In this document: one piece after another, positions 17,911 through 30,032 of the stretch
How positions within the stretch are numbered: position 1 is the first letter of the stretch
How the letters are laid out: the number at the start of each line of letters is the position of its first letter
DNA from: Rhodobacteraceae bacterium CCMM004
GTDB taxonomy: Bacteria > Pseudomonadota > Alphaproteobacteria > Rhodobacterales > Rhodobacteraceae
Assembly: GCA_004005435.1 (NCBI GenBank)
Contig: RZWH01000001.1
Span: 1-64,000, forward strand
Length of the DNA: 64,000 nucleotides
Direction of reading: 5' to 3'
Made by a program: the position numbers and the translations under genes
Notes under the pieces: model-generated
Seen by the model: only the letters and a program-made list of their open reading frames with translations
Databases searched by the model: none
What the model was told of the DNA's origin: nothing

Positions 17911-18886
17911 CGGACTGAACTGCGCCGGCATGAACCGCGAGCAAATGGAAAAGACCCTCAAGGGCAACGTCCATGCGATCAACTACACGTCGATCCGGCC
18001 CTACGCGAGCCTGACCGACAGCCTTCTGCTGCTGGAGAAGGTGCGCGCCACGATCGAGGAGATGGACGATGTCGCTTTCGTGGCGACAACCGTGGCCGAT
18101 ATCGAACGGGCGGCCGAGACCAATCGCGTGGGGGTCATCCTCGGCACGCAGGATTCCACGATGATCGAGCCGGAAACCGGGCTTCTGGCGACACTGAAGC
18201 AACTTGGCATCCGCATCCTTCAGCCGAACTACAACAGGCCAAACCACTACGGCTGCGGCGCGCCGCAGACGGGCCCCGCCGACACCGGCATGACCGAGGC
18301 CGGCGCGGAATGGCTCGAAGAGATGCACCGACTGCGCCTCGTCGCGGACATTTCGCACTGCGGTCACAAGACGACCAGCGACTTCATCGCGGCCAGCAAG
18401 GGCCGGCCGCTGGTGATCAGCCACGCCAACTCCTACGAGGTCTGCCCCAGCCCCCGGAACAAGACCGATGAGCATATCCGCGGCGTCGCGGAGACCGGCG
18501 GCCTGATCGGCGGCGTCATGTGGACCCCCGCCGTGCGCCACGACCAGCGACCGGACATGGACGATTTCGTCAATCACATCGACCGCCTTGTGAAGTTCGC
18601 TGGTATCGACCACGTCGGCTTCAGCTCGGATACCGTCGAATCCCCGCGACCGGACCCGGAGGTCTGGGACAAGAGCTTCGGCCCCAACGGCCCGGACCAG
18701 AACATCGTCGGGGTTCTCGGCGACTGGTTCGTCTACGAGAACAGGCTCAACCTGGGGTTCCAGTCCCAGGTCGACACGCCCAAGGTCTGGGACGGCCTGG
18801 CGAAGCGGGGCTATTCCGAGGGGGACATCGAAAAGATCATGCGCAAGAACTGGCTGCGCGTTCTGAAGGATATCTGGGGGGAATAG
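17888..18886 (+). CDS. M19-type (membrane dipeptidase family) protein, copy B, altered metal site
   Basis: A 332-residue paralogue of copy A, starting at the ATG at 17888 inside the end of the regulator gene. Matching blocks include D8-G-L-N-C12, 'VILGTQDST', 'RILQPNYNRPNHYGCGAP', ADISHCGH, VISHANSY, CPSPRN and 'VGFSSDTVESP'. The first-metal HxD motif is again replaced by L-N-C and the bridging Glu is missing, while the two second-site histidines remain. Because both copies share the substitutions but keep the fold, a specialised subfamily is more likely than decay. The substrate is unknown. Confidence 0.85.
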   Translation: MTKQWTIDGLNCAGMNREQMEKTLKGNVHAINYTSIRPYASLTDSLLLLEKVRATIEEMDDVAFVATTVADIERAAETNRVGVILGTQDSTMIEPETGLLATLKQLGIRILQPNYNRPNHYGCGAPQTGPADTGMTEAGAEWLEEMHRLRLVADISHCGHKTTSDFIAASKGRPLVISHANSYEVCPSPRNKTDEHIRGVAETGGLIGGVMWTPAVRHDQRPDMDDFVNHIDRLVKFAGIDHVGFSSDTVESPRPDPEVWDKSFGPNGPDQNIVGVLGDWFVYENRLNLGFQSQVDTPKVWDGLAKRGYSEGDIEKIMRKNWLRVLKDIWGE

Positions 18887-19352
18887 ACGAAGCGAACTGA
18901 TCTCTAGTGTTCGACCTTCGATGGCGCCGACTTTGAGGTCGTCAGGCCGTACCCATCAAAGAAGATCACGCCTGGGTCGACAGGATAGCTAACATCTGCA
19001 CGGACAGTCCTGCTGCTGCGAACGCTTGCATGAGCAGGGCTGTCTCTCACTCTCCGCTACGATTTTTGATGCAGGAGCGTCTGCTTGTGGAGATGGCCGA
19101 CTGCGCGCGCACATTGGACTGGATGATCGGTCTCGCGTCAGCGGATCTCGTCAAGGCCACCACGACCGAGCTGAGCAACCGGACGAGGCTGCAAGCGACC
19201 GGCCCCTGTTGGCAGACCGATACCGGCGAACCCCCCGTATCCGGCGACCAGGGCGCAACTGGTGTTGGAGTTCCCCCGGTTTCGTGGACACCCTTTGACT
19301 GACGTGGAAAGGTGTTCCCAAGCCACGAACAAGGACCGCGGACCCGACGGCG
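18887..19352. other. No intact gene; probable mobile-element debris
   Basis: About 470 bases between M19 copy B and the recombinase remnant. A 90-codon open stretch at 19030-19302 has no recognisable family and poor codon use. Given the recombinase debris immediately after it, this is most simply the eroded interior of an integrated element. No terminal repeats or target duplication were identified by eye. Confidence 0.5.
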
Positions 19353-19715
19353 TTCCGGCAGCAGATCGTCGCGAGCGGCAGACGCCAGATCGCCGATCTC
19401 GAAAAACAGCTCGATGGGCTCCTCGACCCTGTGATCGAGGCCAGCAGCCCGACCGTCATCCGCGCTTACGAAGCCAAGATCGAACGCAAGCGGCCCATCG
19501 CCGCCGAGAAACAGAAGAACCAGGCCGACCCAAAGGGCGCATACGAAGATCAGTGAGAGCCGGCCCGCAAACCCCTGGGAAAGCTGGGAAAGCGGCACCG
19601 TCCGCCTGTCTCGAACCGTGCTGAAACTGGCCTTCGTCGACCGCATCGCACACGACCGAAACAAAGGTCCTTGAGCCGCCGAAACAGCCTTTCTGTTCAA
19701 GGTGTCAGGGCAGTT
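19353..19715 (+). pseudogene. Site-specific serine recombinase, C-terminal remnant
   Basis: From 19353 the frame reads QQIVASGRRQIADLEKQLDG, 'LLDPVIEASSPTVIRAYEAKIE', then a TGA at 19554. One frame over, from 19567, it continues 'ANPWESWESGTVRLSRTVLKLAF', VDRIAHDRNKG, a second stop at 19672-19674, then ETAFLFKV. This is the C-terminal coiled-coil and tail of resolvase/invertase-family recombinases (ANPW…W..G…RTVLKLAF…FKV). The catalytic N-terminal domain is absent. With one frameshift and two stops it is a relic. It ends 22 bases from the 3' end of tRNA-Leu. Confidence 0.8.
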
Positions 19716-19736
19716 TCACACCGCCAACATGAGAAG

Positions 19737-19822
19737 TGGTGCGGGCGGCGGGACTCGAACCCGCACGGCACCGGGGCCCGCAGATTTTAAGTCTGCTATG
19801 TCTACCATTCCATCACGCCCGC
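19737..19822 (-). tRNA. tRNA-Leu (anticodon TAA)
   Basis: On the minus strand the 7-base acceptor stem GCGGGCG pairs with CGCCCGC. The anticodon loop CTTAAAA within GCAGA…TCTGC gives anticodon TAA, a long variable arm (GGGCCCCGGTGCC) marks a class II leucine tRNA, and the T arm is GCGGGTTCGAGTCCCGC. The 3' CCA is encoded. It is transcribed toward the recombinase remnant and divergently from mipZ. Confidence 0.95.
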
Positions 19823-19952
19823 AGCGCGCCCTTGGTAGCCCTCCGTCGCGGCGGGGGGAAGCGGGGATTGCCGTGGCGGCGCGCGGTTCTGGGCACCTTG
19901 GCTTGGCGGAGAGCCGCTCATATAGTCCGCGCGGGGCAAGAGCGGGAGCGTC

Positions 19953-20762
19953 ATGGCGCATATCATCGTCGTCGGCAACGAAAAGGGCGGCTCGGGCAAA
20001 TCCACCACGTCGATGCATCTGGCCACCGCGCTCGCGCGGATGGGCTGGACCGTGGGCGGACTGGATCTGGACCTGCGGCAGAAGAGTTTCGGCCGCTATG
20101 TCGAGAACCGCCGCGCCTACATGGAGCGCAACGGGCTGGACCTGCCCAGCCCCGCCTATCACGATCTGCCGGAGGTGGATCAGGCCAGCCTCGCACCCGG
20201 CGAGAACGTCAACGACCGGCGGCTGTCCATGGCCGTGGCGCGGGTCGAGAAGGACGCGGACTTCATCCTCATCGACTGCCCCGGCAGCCACACGCGGCTG
20301 AGCCAGGTGGCCCATTCCCTGGCCGACACGCTGATCACGCCCCTGAATGACAGCTTCGTCGACTTCGACCTCCTGGCCCGCGTGGATGGGGAGACCAACC
20401 GAATCCTCGGACCCTCGGTCTATTCCGAGATGGTGTGGAACGCGCGCCAGCTCCGCGCCCAGGCAGGACTGCCGCCCATCGACTGGATCGTCGTGCGCAA
20501 CCGCCTCGGCGCGCAGCAGATGCACAACAAAAAGAAGATGGGCGATGCGCTGTCGAACCTGGCCAAGCGGATCGGGTTCCGCGTGGCACCGGGGTTCTCC
20601 GAGCGGGTGATCTTTCGCGAGCTGTTTCCGCGGGGGCTGACGCTCCTCGATCTCAAGGATATCGGCGTCGGCGGTTTGAACTTGTCGAACGTCGCGGCGC
20701 GGCAAGAGCTGCGCGACCTCGTGCGCGCGCTCAAGTTGCCCGGCGTCGAGGTCGCGTTCTAG
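19953..20762 (+). CDS. mipZ: MipZ-type ParA-family ATPase, division-site regulator
   Basis: A 269-residue ParA/MinD-family ATPase with deviant Walker A (K11-GGSGKST), switch region 'GLDLDLRQKSFGRYVENR' and Walker B 'ADFILIDCPGSHT'. The DLRQ-x-SFGRY-x-ENR and 'LPEVD' segments match MipZ. In alphaproteobacteria MipZ forms a gradient from ParB at the poles and inhibits FtsZ polymerisation, placing division at midcell. It stands alone; parA/parB are not in the window. It converges with the gene ending at 20772 (9-base gap). Confidence 0.9.
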   Translation: MAHIIVVGNEKGGSGKSTTSMHLATALARMGWTVGGLDLDLRQKSFGRYVENRRAYMERNGLDLPSPAYHDLPEVDQASLAPGENVNDRRLSMAVARVEKDADFILIDCPGSHTRLSQVAHSLADTLITPLNDSFVDFDLLARVDGETNRILGPSVYSEMVWNARQLRAQAGLPPIDWIVVRNRLGAQQMHNKKKMGDALSNLAKRIGFRVAPGFSERVIFRELFPRGLTLLDLKDIGVGGLNLSNVAARQELRDLVRALKLPGVEVAF

Positions 20763-20771
20763 CAGGCCGGT

Positions 20772-21494
20772 CTAGGAGCTGACCGGTAAGCCGCAGAGCG
20801 GCGTGCGCCGATTGCGCGGCCGTCTGGAGCGCGGCGGGCCATCGTCCTGCGGCGCCAGGGGGGCGAAGCGGGCCGCGCTGGCCGAGGTCCGCGGCGCGGG
20901 CAGCGCCGGCGGCGTCGCGGGTTCCGGTTGCGGCACCGGCACTGCCGAGATGCGCGTGGTGCCGAGGCCCAGGACGAACGCCGCCAGTGCCGCGCTGAGA
21001 AACAGCGCGCGGCGGCTCTGCGGCACCGCCTGCGCCGCGACGGGATAGAGCAGAAGCCCGTCCGTCCCGGCCATCGCGCTCCCGGCGGCGCGGAGCATCG
21101 AAGCGGCCACCTGGATCACCGCGGGATCGGCGACAGGGATGCCGCGCAGGTCGACCACCGCCGAGCGACGCGGAAGCACCGGATCGCGGCCCGACCCGTC
21201 CCAGTCGCGCACGGCATAGCCGACCTTCTGCCCCGTCTCCTCTTGCGGCACGTAGAGCGGCGTCAGCATCACTGCACGCGCGTCCCGTCCCTCTCCGGGT
21301 AGGGTGACGATCCGCGTCTCTCGCGGGGCGGCGCGCACCCGGACCAGCGCCTCCTGCGGCGCCTTGACCACCTCCCGCTCGGCCAGCATCCGCACGGCGT
21401 CGGATCGCACCACCAGATAGGCGTCGATCAGCGCAGCGCAGAGGCAGGCGATGGAGATGGAAAACAGGGCGATGGTCAGAGAAGAACGCGGCAT
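20772..21494 (-). CDS. Conserved membrane protein of unknown function
   Basis: A 240-residue protein, if the ATG at 21494 (MPRSSLTIALF) is the start; the frame extends to 21542, but the added residues do not look like a natural N-terminus. One membrane helix at about residues 5-28 and another at about 160-180 ('ALFLSAALAAFVLGLG') enclose a domain of roughly 130 residues. A proline- and arginine-rich tail follows. No family was recognised. Between mipZ and the atp operon it looks like a lineage-specific envelope protein. Confidence 0.6.
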   Translation of the reverse strand: MPRSSLTIALFSISIACLCAALIDAYLVVRSDAVRMLAEREVVKAPQEALVRVRAAPRETRIVTLPGEGRDARAVMLTPLYVPQEETGQKVGYAVRDWDGSGRDPVLPRRSAVVDLRGIPVADPAVIQVAASMLRAAGSAMAGTDGLLLYPVAAQAVPQSRRALFLSAALAAFVLGLGTTRISAVPVPQPEPATPPALPAPRTSASAARFAPLAPQDDGPPRSRRPRNRRTPLCGLPVSS

Positions 21495-21643
21495 GTGCAG
21501 ACACCAGTGCGGTTTCACCGACCCCATGGCAGCGGGATCCAAGACAGACTGCCGCCCGTTCAGGGCAGATCTGTGGCAAGGATCGGGTCACCTCAGACGA
21601 GAAAATGCACATCGGCGGGAACCCGCTCATATCCGCCCGCGGG

Positions 21644-21994
21644 TCAGTCCACCTGCCAGGCTTCGGGGTCGGGGACGGGTCCGAGCGCGATCCAGTCGAT
21701 GCGCACCCGCGCCACCCGCGTGTCGTCCCAAATCTGGAACGCGAGCGAGAAGCTCTCGGCGGTCACGTCCTCGACGATGATGTCGCCGCGGCCATTGGTG
21801 GATTGGTCGGTATCCCACATGCCCATCCCCGCATGGACGGCCGGTGCCGCGGCAAAGGGCGGGTCGAAGGCCACCACGCGGGTCACGCGGCGCACGCCCG
21901 CGCCGCGCCACATCGGCCCCTGCTCCTCAAAGTCCGAAAACATCCACTCGCGCCCCTGCAAAATGCCAAGAGCGCCGGTGATTACGATCTGCAT
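21644..21994 (-). CDS. H-type lectin domain protein
   Basis: A 116-residue protein resembling the H-type lectin domain. Supporting features are 'REWMFSDFEEQGPMWRG', 'HAGMGMWDTDQSTNGRGDI', 'VTAESFSLAFQIWDDTRVARVRIDWIA' and a terminal 'GPVPDPEAW'. In lectins of this fold the domain binds sugars. There is no signal peptide, so a cytoplasmic location is expected. It starts 19 bases after atpC and is probably co-transcribed with the ATP synthase genes. A link to ATP synthase function is not known to me. Confidence 0.75.
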   Translation of the reverse strand: MQIVITGALGILQGREWMFSDFEEQGPMWRGAGVRRVTRVVAFDPPFAAAPAVHAGMGMWDTDQSTNGRGDIIVEDVTAESFSLAFQIWDDTRVARVRIDWIALGPVPDPEAWQVD

Positions 21995-22013
21995 CGGCCC
22001 GAGGGCATGGCGA

Positions 22014-22451
22014 TCAGAGGTTCGGCTCCTTGGGATTGAGCCCGATATGGGTGCCCATGGCCACCATGTCCGCCAACAGCTTGGCGGCGTCGTCCACCGG
22101 CCCGGGCTCGTTCTGGAACTGATCCTTGGCCTTCTTGTGAGTGCGGGCGGCGTCCGCGACCATGCGGTCGATGTCTTCTTGCGTCACGTCCTCGCGGGCC
22201 TTGCTCTCCTCGGCGAGGACGGAGATCCCTTCGGGCGAGATCTCGGCGAATCCGCCGGTGACGACGAATTCCTTGGTGCCCTCGGGCCCCTCGACGCGGA
22301 GCACACCGGGGCGCAGCGTGGTGATCGTGGGCGAGTGATCCGGCATCGCCGTCATGTCGCCGTCGGCGCCGGGAATCTGCACCGAGGTGACCTCGTAGGA
22401 GGCGAGGCTGCGCTCGGGGCTCACCAGGTTGAACTGAATCGTGTCGGCCAT
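22014..22451 (-). CDS. atpC: F1 ATP synthase epsilon subunit
   Basis: A 145-residue epsilon subunit. The N-terminal beta-barrel carries '[37 protein letters not shown]' type sequence (about 7-45). A C-terminal helical part follows (about 90-130), including '[12 protein letters not shown]'. The subunit couples gamma rotation to the catalytic hexamer and inhibits ATP hydrolysis. It follows atpD by 55 bases. The helical end is followed by an extra tail ([20 protein letters not shown]), as in other alphaproteobacterial forms. Confidence 0.95.
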   Translation of the reverse strand: MADTIQFNLVSPERSLASYEVTSVQIPGADGDMTAMPDHSPTITTLRPGVLRVEGPEGTKEFVVTGGFAEISPEGISVLAEESKAREDVTQEDIDRMVADAARTHKKAKDQFQNEPGPVDDAAKLLADMVAMGTHIGLNPKEPNL

Positions 22452-22506
22452 GGGGCGTCTCCGCGGGGTCAGGTGCGGGGACCGGCGGACCGGCCCCCAA
22501 GGGTCG

Positions 22507-23997
<1,491 letters not shown>

Positions 23998-24063
23998 TCA
24001 ATGGGCGGCGTTCGGTCCGCCGCCCCGCGATGATCGCATCCGGGCGGCGGGCGGCCCCATACG

Positions 24064-24939
24064 CTAGAGCGCTTCCGCGCCCGAGATGATCTCGATCAGC
24101 TCGTTGGTGATCACGGCCTGACGCGAGCGGTTGTATTCGATGGTCAGCTTGTCGATCATCTCGCCCGCGTTGCGGGTGGCGTTGTCCATGGCGCTCATCC
24201 GGGCGCCCTGCTCCGACGCCGCGTTCTCCAAGAGCGCGGTGAAGATTTGGGTCGCCACGCCGCGAGGCAGCAGGTCGGCGAGGATCTCTTCCTCCCCCGG
24301 TTCGTAGTCGTAGAGCGTCGACGGCGCGTCGCCCTCGCTCTGCTCAAAGTCGGCCGGGATGATCTGCTGCGCCTGCGGCACCTGCGTGACAACGTTCTCG
24401 AACTCACCGTAGAAGATGGTGGCGACATCGAACTCGCCCTCGTCGAAGCGGTTCAGCACGTCGCGCGCGATCTCTTGCGCGTTGCCGTAGCCCACCCGCT
24501 TGACGTCGGAGAGGTCGATATGACCCACCAGTTTGTCGCCGTGGTCGCGGCGGAGCTGATCGCGCCCCTTCTTGCCGACGGTCAGGATCTTGACCGTCTT
24601 GCCCTGGCCCAGGACCTCGGCGATGCGCGCGCGCGCCTTCTTCACGATGGACGAGTTGAAGCCGCCGCAGAGCCCGCGCTCGGCCGTCATCACGACCATC
24701 AGATGCACGTCGTCCTTGCCCGTCCCCGCCAGGAGCCGGGGCGCGCTGTCAGACCCGCCGACCGACGCGGCCAGCTGCCCCATGACGGCGTTGAACCGCT
24801 CGGCATATGGGCGCGCCGCCTCGGCCGCGTCCTGGGCGCGCCGCAGCTTGGCTGCGGCGACCATCTGCATGGCCTTGGTGATCTTACGGGTCGATTTGAC
24901 CGTCTCGATCCGATTCTTGAGGTCCTTCAGGCTGGGCAT
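24064..24939 (-). CDS. atpG: F1 ATP synthase gamma subunit
   Basis: A 291-residue rotor subunit. The conserved N-terminal helix '[36 protein letters not shown]' and C-terminal helix '[36 protein letters not shown]' form the central coiled coil, with the '[19 protein letters not shown]' motif between. It starts 22 bases after atpA and is followed by atpD. Confidence 0.96.
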   Translation of the reverse strand: MPSLKDLKNRIETVKSTRKITKAMQMVAAAKLRRAQDAAEAARPYAERFNAVMGQLAASVGGSDSAPRLLAGTGKDDVHLMVVMTAERGLCGGFNSSIVKKARARIAEVLGQGKTVKILTVGKKGRDQLRRDHGDKLVGHIDLSDVKRVGYGNAQEIARDVLNRFDEGEFDVATIFYGEFENVVTQVPQAQQIIPADFEQSEGDAPSTLYDYEPGEEEILADLLPRGVATQIFTALLENAASEQGARMSAMDNATRNAGEMIDKLTIEYNRSRQAVITNELIEIISGAEAL

Positions 24940-24961
24940 CGGGCTCTCCCTTCAGGTCCGC

Positions 24962-26499
<1,538 letters not shown>

Positions 26500-26500
<1 letters not shown>

Positions 26501-27060
26501 TATCCGACCTCTTTCATGGTGTTCTGGAGTGCGTTCAGCTTCGAGCGGATCGAGGTGTCGATCATCTTGGAGCCGACCTTGACGACCAGGCCGCCGATCA
26601 GCGCCTCGTCGACAGTGAGATTGATGTTGACGTCCTTGCCCACCGACGCCTTCAGCGTCTCGGCCAGCTTGGCCCGCTGCGCGTCCGTCAGTTCGGTCGC
26701 GGCGACGACGTCGGCGGTGATTTCGCCGTTTTCGTCGGCGATCATCTGGCGCAGTTCGGCGATGAGCTGCGGCAGGACGAAGAGCCGCCGCTTGGACGCC
26801 ATCAGGCGCAGGGCGTTGCCCACCGTCGCGCTCAACCCCATCTTGTCGGCCAGGGCGCCGGCGGCGCGCTGCTGTTCGTCGCGGCCATAGATCGGCGAGT
26901 GGATCAGGCGGCGAAAATCCTCGCTGTCGGCGAGGGCCGAGGACAGGGTGTCGATGTCGGACTGGACGGTGGCGAGGGCGTTTTCTTCCTTAGCCAGATC
27001 GAAGACGGCCTTGGCATAGCGCTGGGCGATGCCGGTTGAGATCGAAGCTGGTTCGGACAC
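26500..27060 (-). CDS. atpH: ATP synthase delta (OSCP-like) subunit
   Basis: A 186-residue stator subunit linking F1 to the peripheral stalk. It begins [20 protein letters not shown] with the delta-family N-terminal helices and ends with the strand-helix module '[30 protein letters not shown]'. A longer frame reaches 27126, but the GTG at 27060 is preceded by AAAGGGTGG and gives the usual family length. It opens the operon atpH-A-G-D-C. F0 genes are not in the window, as in other Rhodobacterales where they form a separate operon. Confidence 0.93.
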
Positions 27061-27267
27061 GTCCACCCTTTCGACTTCGTGTTCGCCCCCGAAGGTCCGG
27101 TGCGGGCACCGGTCCGACGGCAGCATCTTGGACGCACATCGCAGGACGTGCCGTCAAATCGCGCTTGCTCTAGCAGAGCTTCCCAGACCCCGCAACCGCC
27201 TTGCAGCCGCCCGCGGCCCCGCAAAAGCGGGCCTTGCGGGCTGGCAGAATGTCGCACGTCGCGCCGC

Positions 27268-28188
27268 TTATTTCCGGCTGATCAGTCGGCCGTAGTCCGG
27301 GATTTGCTTTTCCGTCCCGTTGGTGCGCATCCACTGCTGCCCCGGCTTTGGCTGATAGGCCAGCGGCGGCCCCATGGGGTATTCGGCCGCAAACTCATAG
27401 CCCAGTGTGTTGTGCGGGGCCCAGTTGGTCTTGCGGAACCGGAACACCCAAGTGCCCTTGGAGCGCCGGATCTCCTTGTGGATCAGATAGGCGGCGCCGG
27501 GGATGTTCGTCCACGTCTGGCCGTCGGGGCTGAACTGATACCACTGCTCGGCGACGTTGCTGCCCTCGACATAAGGATATCGCGCCACCAGTTGCGGCGG
27601 CTTGATCGAGTGGTCGTCGCGGCCATAGCCGTGGGAGGCGCCGCGGGTCTCGCCCCAGCGGAACTCCAGGTCGGGGGGCATCACATCGTTGAAGGGCGGG
27701 TTGCGCTGTGAGGTGCGGAACTTGACGTGTTCGCGGGTCCAAACATCGGCGAGGTCGGTCATGTCGCCGGTCGAGCTCTTCCACTTCAGGTCAAAGACGT
27801 GGTGCAGCGACCCGGGCTCCAGCAGCACCAGCTTGTCCTGGCCGTCGTGGGTCTTGCCGACGTAGGAATAGAGCCCCTCGTCGAAGCGAACGAAGTTCAT
27901 CGTCGGCTTGTCCGGCCGCCCGCAGATGAAAAATCCGCCGGCCTTCAGCGGCTCCAGCGCGCTGGCATACTTCACCATCGAGGCGTGCGGCAAGGTGTAG
28001 ATCATCTCTTGCAGCCGGTCCGACATCTCGGGGCTCAGCGTGGTGCGCGCATGCGTCCCGATCAGCTTGAGGATCCCGTCGAGGGCGCTTTTGCGGTAGC
28101 GGCCGAGATGAGGGTTGATGCGGCGCGCCTCGGCGTGCACGCGGCTTGCGTCGAATGGTCTCACGAAAATGTCCCCGCTCCAGAGCAA
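27268..28188 (-). CDS. Hypothetical protein
   Basis: A 306-residue protein of no family I recognise. It is soluble-looking, rich in aromatic and basic residues, with no signal peptide or membrane helix. The first 100 residues are helical and charged; the rest has many Trp, Tyr and Phe residues in a beta-rich pattern (FEFRWGETRG-like, 'WYQFSPDGQTWTNIPGAAYLI'). Codon use matches neighbouring genes and the frame is long and clean, so it is a real gene. It lies upstream of atpH on the same strand with a 207-base gap, and its stop is 87 bases from nothing but its own intergenic region. Confidence 0.7.
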   Translation of the reverse strand: MLWSGDIFVRPFDASRVHAEARRINPHLGRYRKSALDGILKLIGTHARTTLSPEMSDRLQEMIYTLPHASMVKYASALEPLKAGGFFICGRPDKPTMNFVRFDEGLYSYVGKTHDGQDKLVLLEPGSLHHVFDLKWKSSTGDMTDLADVWTREHVKFRTSQRNPPFNDVMPPDLEFRWGETRGASHGYGRDDHSIKPPQLVARYPYVEGSNVAEQWYQFSPDGQTWTNIPGAAYLIHKEIRRSKGTWVFRFRKTNWAPHNTLGYEFAAEYPMGPPLAYQPKPGQQWMRTNGTEKQIPDYGRLISRK

Positions 28189-28275
28189 TGACTTGGTCTT
28201 TGCAATGGACGCAGCCTAGCCGACGCGCGGTTCGGCACAAGATATATCGACGTCGATGAAGTGCCGCCGGGCGGC

Positions 28276-29019
28276 TCAGGCGGTGCGCGCCGTCGGCTGC
28301 GCCGCCGTGTCGAGGATCCGTCGCGGACGCTCTGCCGCCCGCAGGCCGCCGGTGGGGCGCGGTGCCGCCTGCTTGCCCGCCTCGACGAACAGCACACCGC
28401 CGGCGAAGCGGCCCGAGATTCGCTGTCCGGCGTTCTCCAGATACGGACCCGCGCGCATCCAGAACCGCTGTTCCGACGGCGGCTGGAACAGCGCGGCGGC
28501 GTGGCGCCCCGGCTCGAACCTGTGGAGGCGCAACTGCGCCTCCAACTGCCCCAGGCTATAGGGCCGGCCGAACCCGAACGGCGTGCGGTCGCGGCGGGTC
28601 CAGAGCCCCGCGCGGTTCGGCACGATGACCATCAGCCGCCCCCCCGGCCCCAACACGCGCCAGGCCTCGTCCAGCACCGCCGACGGGGTCTCGGAGGTCT
28701 CCAGCCCGTGCAGGAGCACCAGCCGGTCGGCCACGCCGGTCTCCAGGGGCCAGAGCCGCTCTTCGCACAGGACGCTCGCGTTGGGCAGATCGGGCGGCCA
28801 GGGCATGACACCCTGCTGACCGGGCATCAGCACCACCACCCGCCGCGCGTCCGCCAGATAGGGCCGCAGGAGCGGCGCGGCAAAGCCAAAGCCCACCACC
28901 GTCTGCGCCCGGGCGTCTGGCCACAGGCGCAGAAGTTGATCGCGAACGGCCTTTTGCGCCGCACGGCCCAGTTTGGTGCGGTAGTAGAAGGTTCGCAGGT
29001 CCAACACGTCAAGGTGCAT
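28276..29019 (-). CDS. Class I SAM-dependent methyltransferase
   Basis: A 247-residue protein starting at [15 protein letters not shown]; the frame is open to 29037 but this start fits the family better. Motif I is atypical ('[15 protein letters not shown]', with G-x-G-x-A). Later class I motifs are clear: '[38 protein letters not shown]' (about 105-142), followed by '[19 protein letters not shown]'. The SAM-binding fold is supported; the substrate is unknown. It is divergent from gloB, with starts 63 bases apart sharing one promoter region. Confidence 0.8.
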   Translation of the reverse strand: MHLDVLDLRTFYYRTKLGRAAQKAVRDQLLRLWPDARAQTVVGFGFAAPLLRPYLADARRVVVLMPGQQGVMPWPPDLPNASVLCEERLWPLETGVADRLVLLHGLETSETPSAVLDEAWRVLGPGGRLMVIVPNRAGLWTRRDRTPFGFGRPYSLGQLEAQLRLHRFEPGRHAAALFQPPSEQRFWMRAGPYLENAGQRISGRFAGGVLFVEAGKQAAPRPTGGLRAAERPRRILDTAAQPTARTA

Positions 29020-29082
29020 TGCCGTGAGCCGTCCCAAGTCCGATATTGAGAACTGACATAGGGTTAGAGTGGACCGCTTACC

Positions 29083-29853
29083 ATGGCTTTCGAAATCGTC
29101 ACCGTCCCGTGCCTATCGGACAACTATGCCTTTCTGGTCCGGTCGGACAGGACGGACGAGACCGCGCTCGTCGACGTGCCGGAGGCCGGGCCGGTGCTGG
29201 CGGCGCTCGACGCGCGGGGATGGCGGCTGACCGAGGTGTGGCTGACCCACCACCACGCCGACCACGTTCAGGGGCTCGATGCGGTGCGCGAGCGCTGGCC
29301 CGAGATCGCCGTCACCGGCGCCGCGGCCGACGCGCGCCGCCTGCCCCCGCTCGACCGCGCGGTGGGCGACGGCGACCGGTTCGACTTTGCCGGGGCGGCG
29401 GTCCAGGTGCTGGACGTCTCGGGGCACACCGTCGGCCACGTCGCCTATCACCTGCCGGCCGCGCATGCGGTCTTCACCGCCGACAGCCTGATGGCGCTCG
29501 GCTGCGGGCGGCTGTTCGAGGGGACGCCGCCGATGATGTGGGAAAGCCTGCAAAAGATCGCCGGTCTCCCCGCCGACACGATCGTCTATTCCGGCCACGA
29601 ATACACCGCCGCCAACGCCCGCTTCGCCCTGACCATCGAGCCGGACAACGCCGCTCTCGTCGCACGGGCCCGGGCGGTCGAGGCCGCCCGCGCCGCCGGG
29701 CGACCCACGGTGCCGTCGTCCCTGGCCGAAGAACTGGCCACCAATCCGTTTCTCCGCGCGGGCTTGCCCGAGGTGAAAACGGCCATATCTATGGCCGAGG
29801 CCGCCGATGCGGAGGTCTTTGCCGAGATCCGCGCCCGCAAGGACGCGTTTTGA
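29083..29853 (+). CDS. gloB: Hydroxyacylglutathione hydrolase (glyoxalase II)
   Basis: A 256-residue MBL-fold enzyme that hydrolyses S-D-lactoylglutathione to lactate and glutathione, the second step of methylglyoxal detoxification. Metal-binding motif T55-HHHADH61, the later His in '[11 protein letters not shown]', the Asp in '[18 protein letters not shown]' and '[14 protein letters not shown]' are all present. The C-terminal '[12 protein letters not shown]' contributes to glutathione binding in the family. The start is unambiguous ([15 protein letters not shown]). Confidence 0.95.
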   Translation: MAFEIVTVPCLSDNYAFLVRSDRTDETALVDVPEAGPVLAALDARGWRLTEVWLTHHHADHVQGLDAVRERWPEIAVTGAAADARRLPPLDRAVGDGDRFDFAGAAVQVLDVSGHTVGHVAYHLPAAHAVFTADSLMALGCGRLFEGTPPMMWESLQKIAGLPADTIVYSGHEYTAANARFALTIEPDNAALVARARAVEAARAAGRPTVPSSLAEELATNPFLRAGLPEVKTAISMAEAADAEVFAEIRARKDAF

Positions 29854-30032
29854 CATCGCGCACGGATAATCGTCACGCGATGACGGGATTGGTCGCAGGT
29901 GCTGAAATTGTGACCTCGGGTCGGCAGAATTCACTTGAAGCACGGGTGCAAACAACCAAGCTTTAAGATCAAGACGTCATGGTGGTCGGGCACCCGCTGT
30001 CCGGCCGGCCCAGAGCAGAAGGAGCACTGCCC

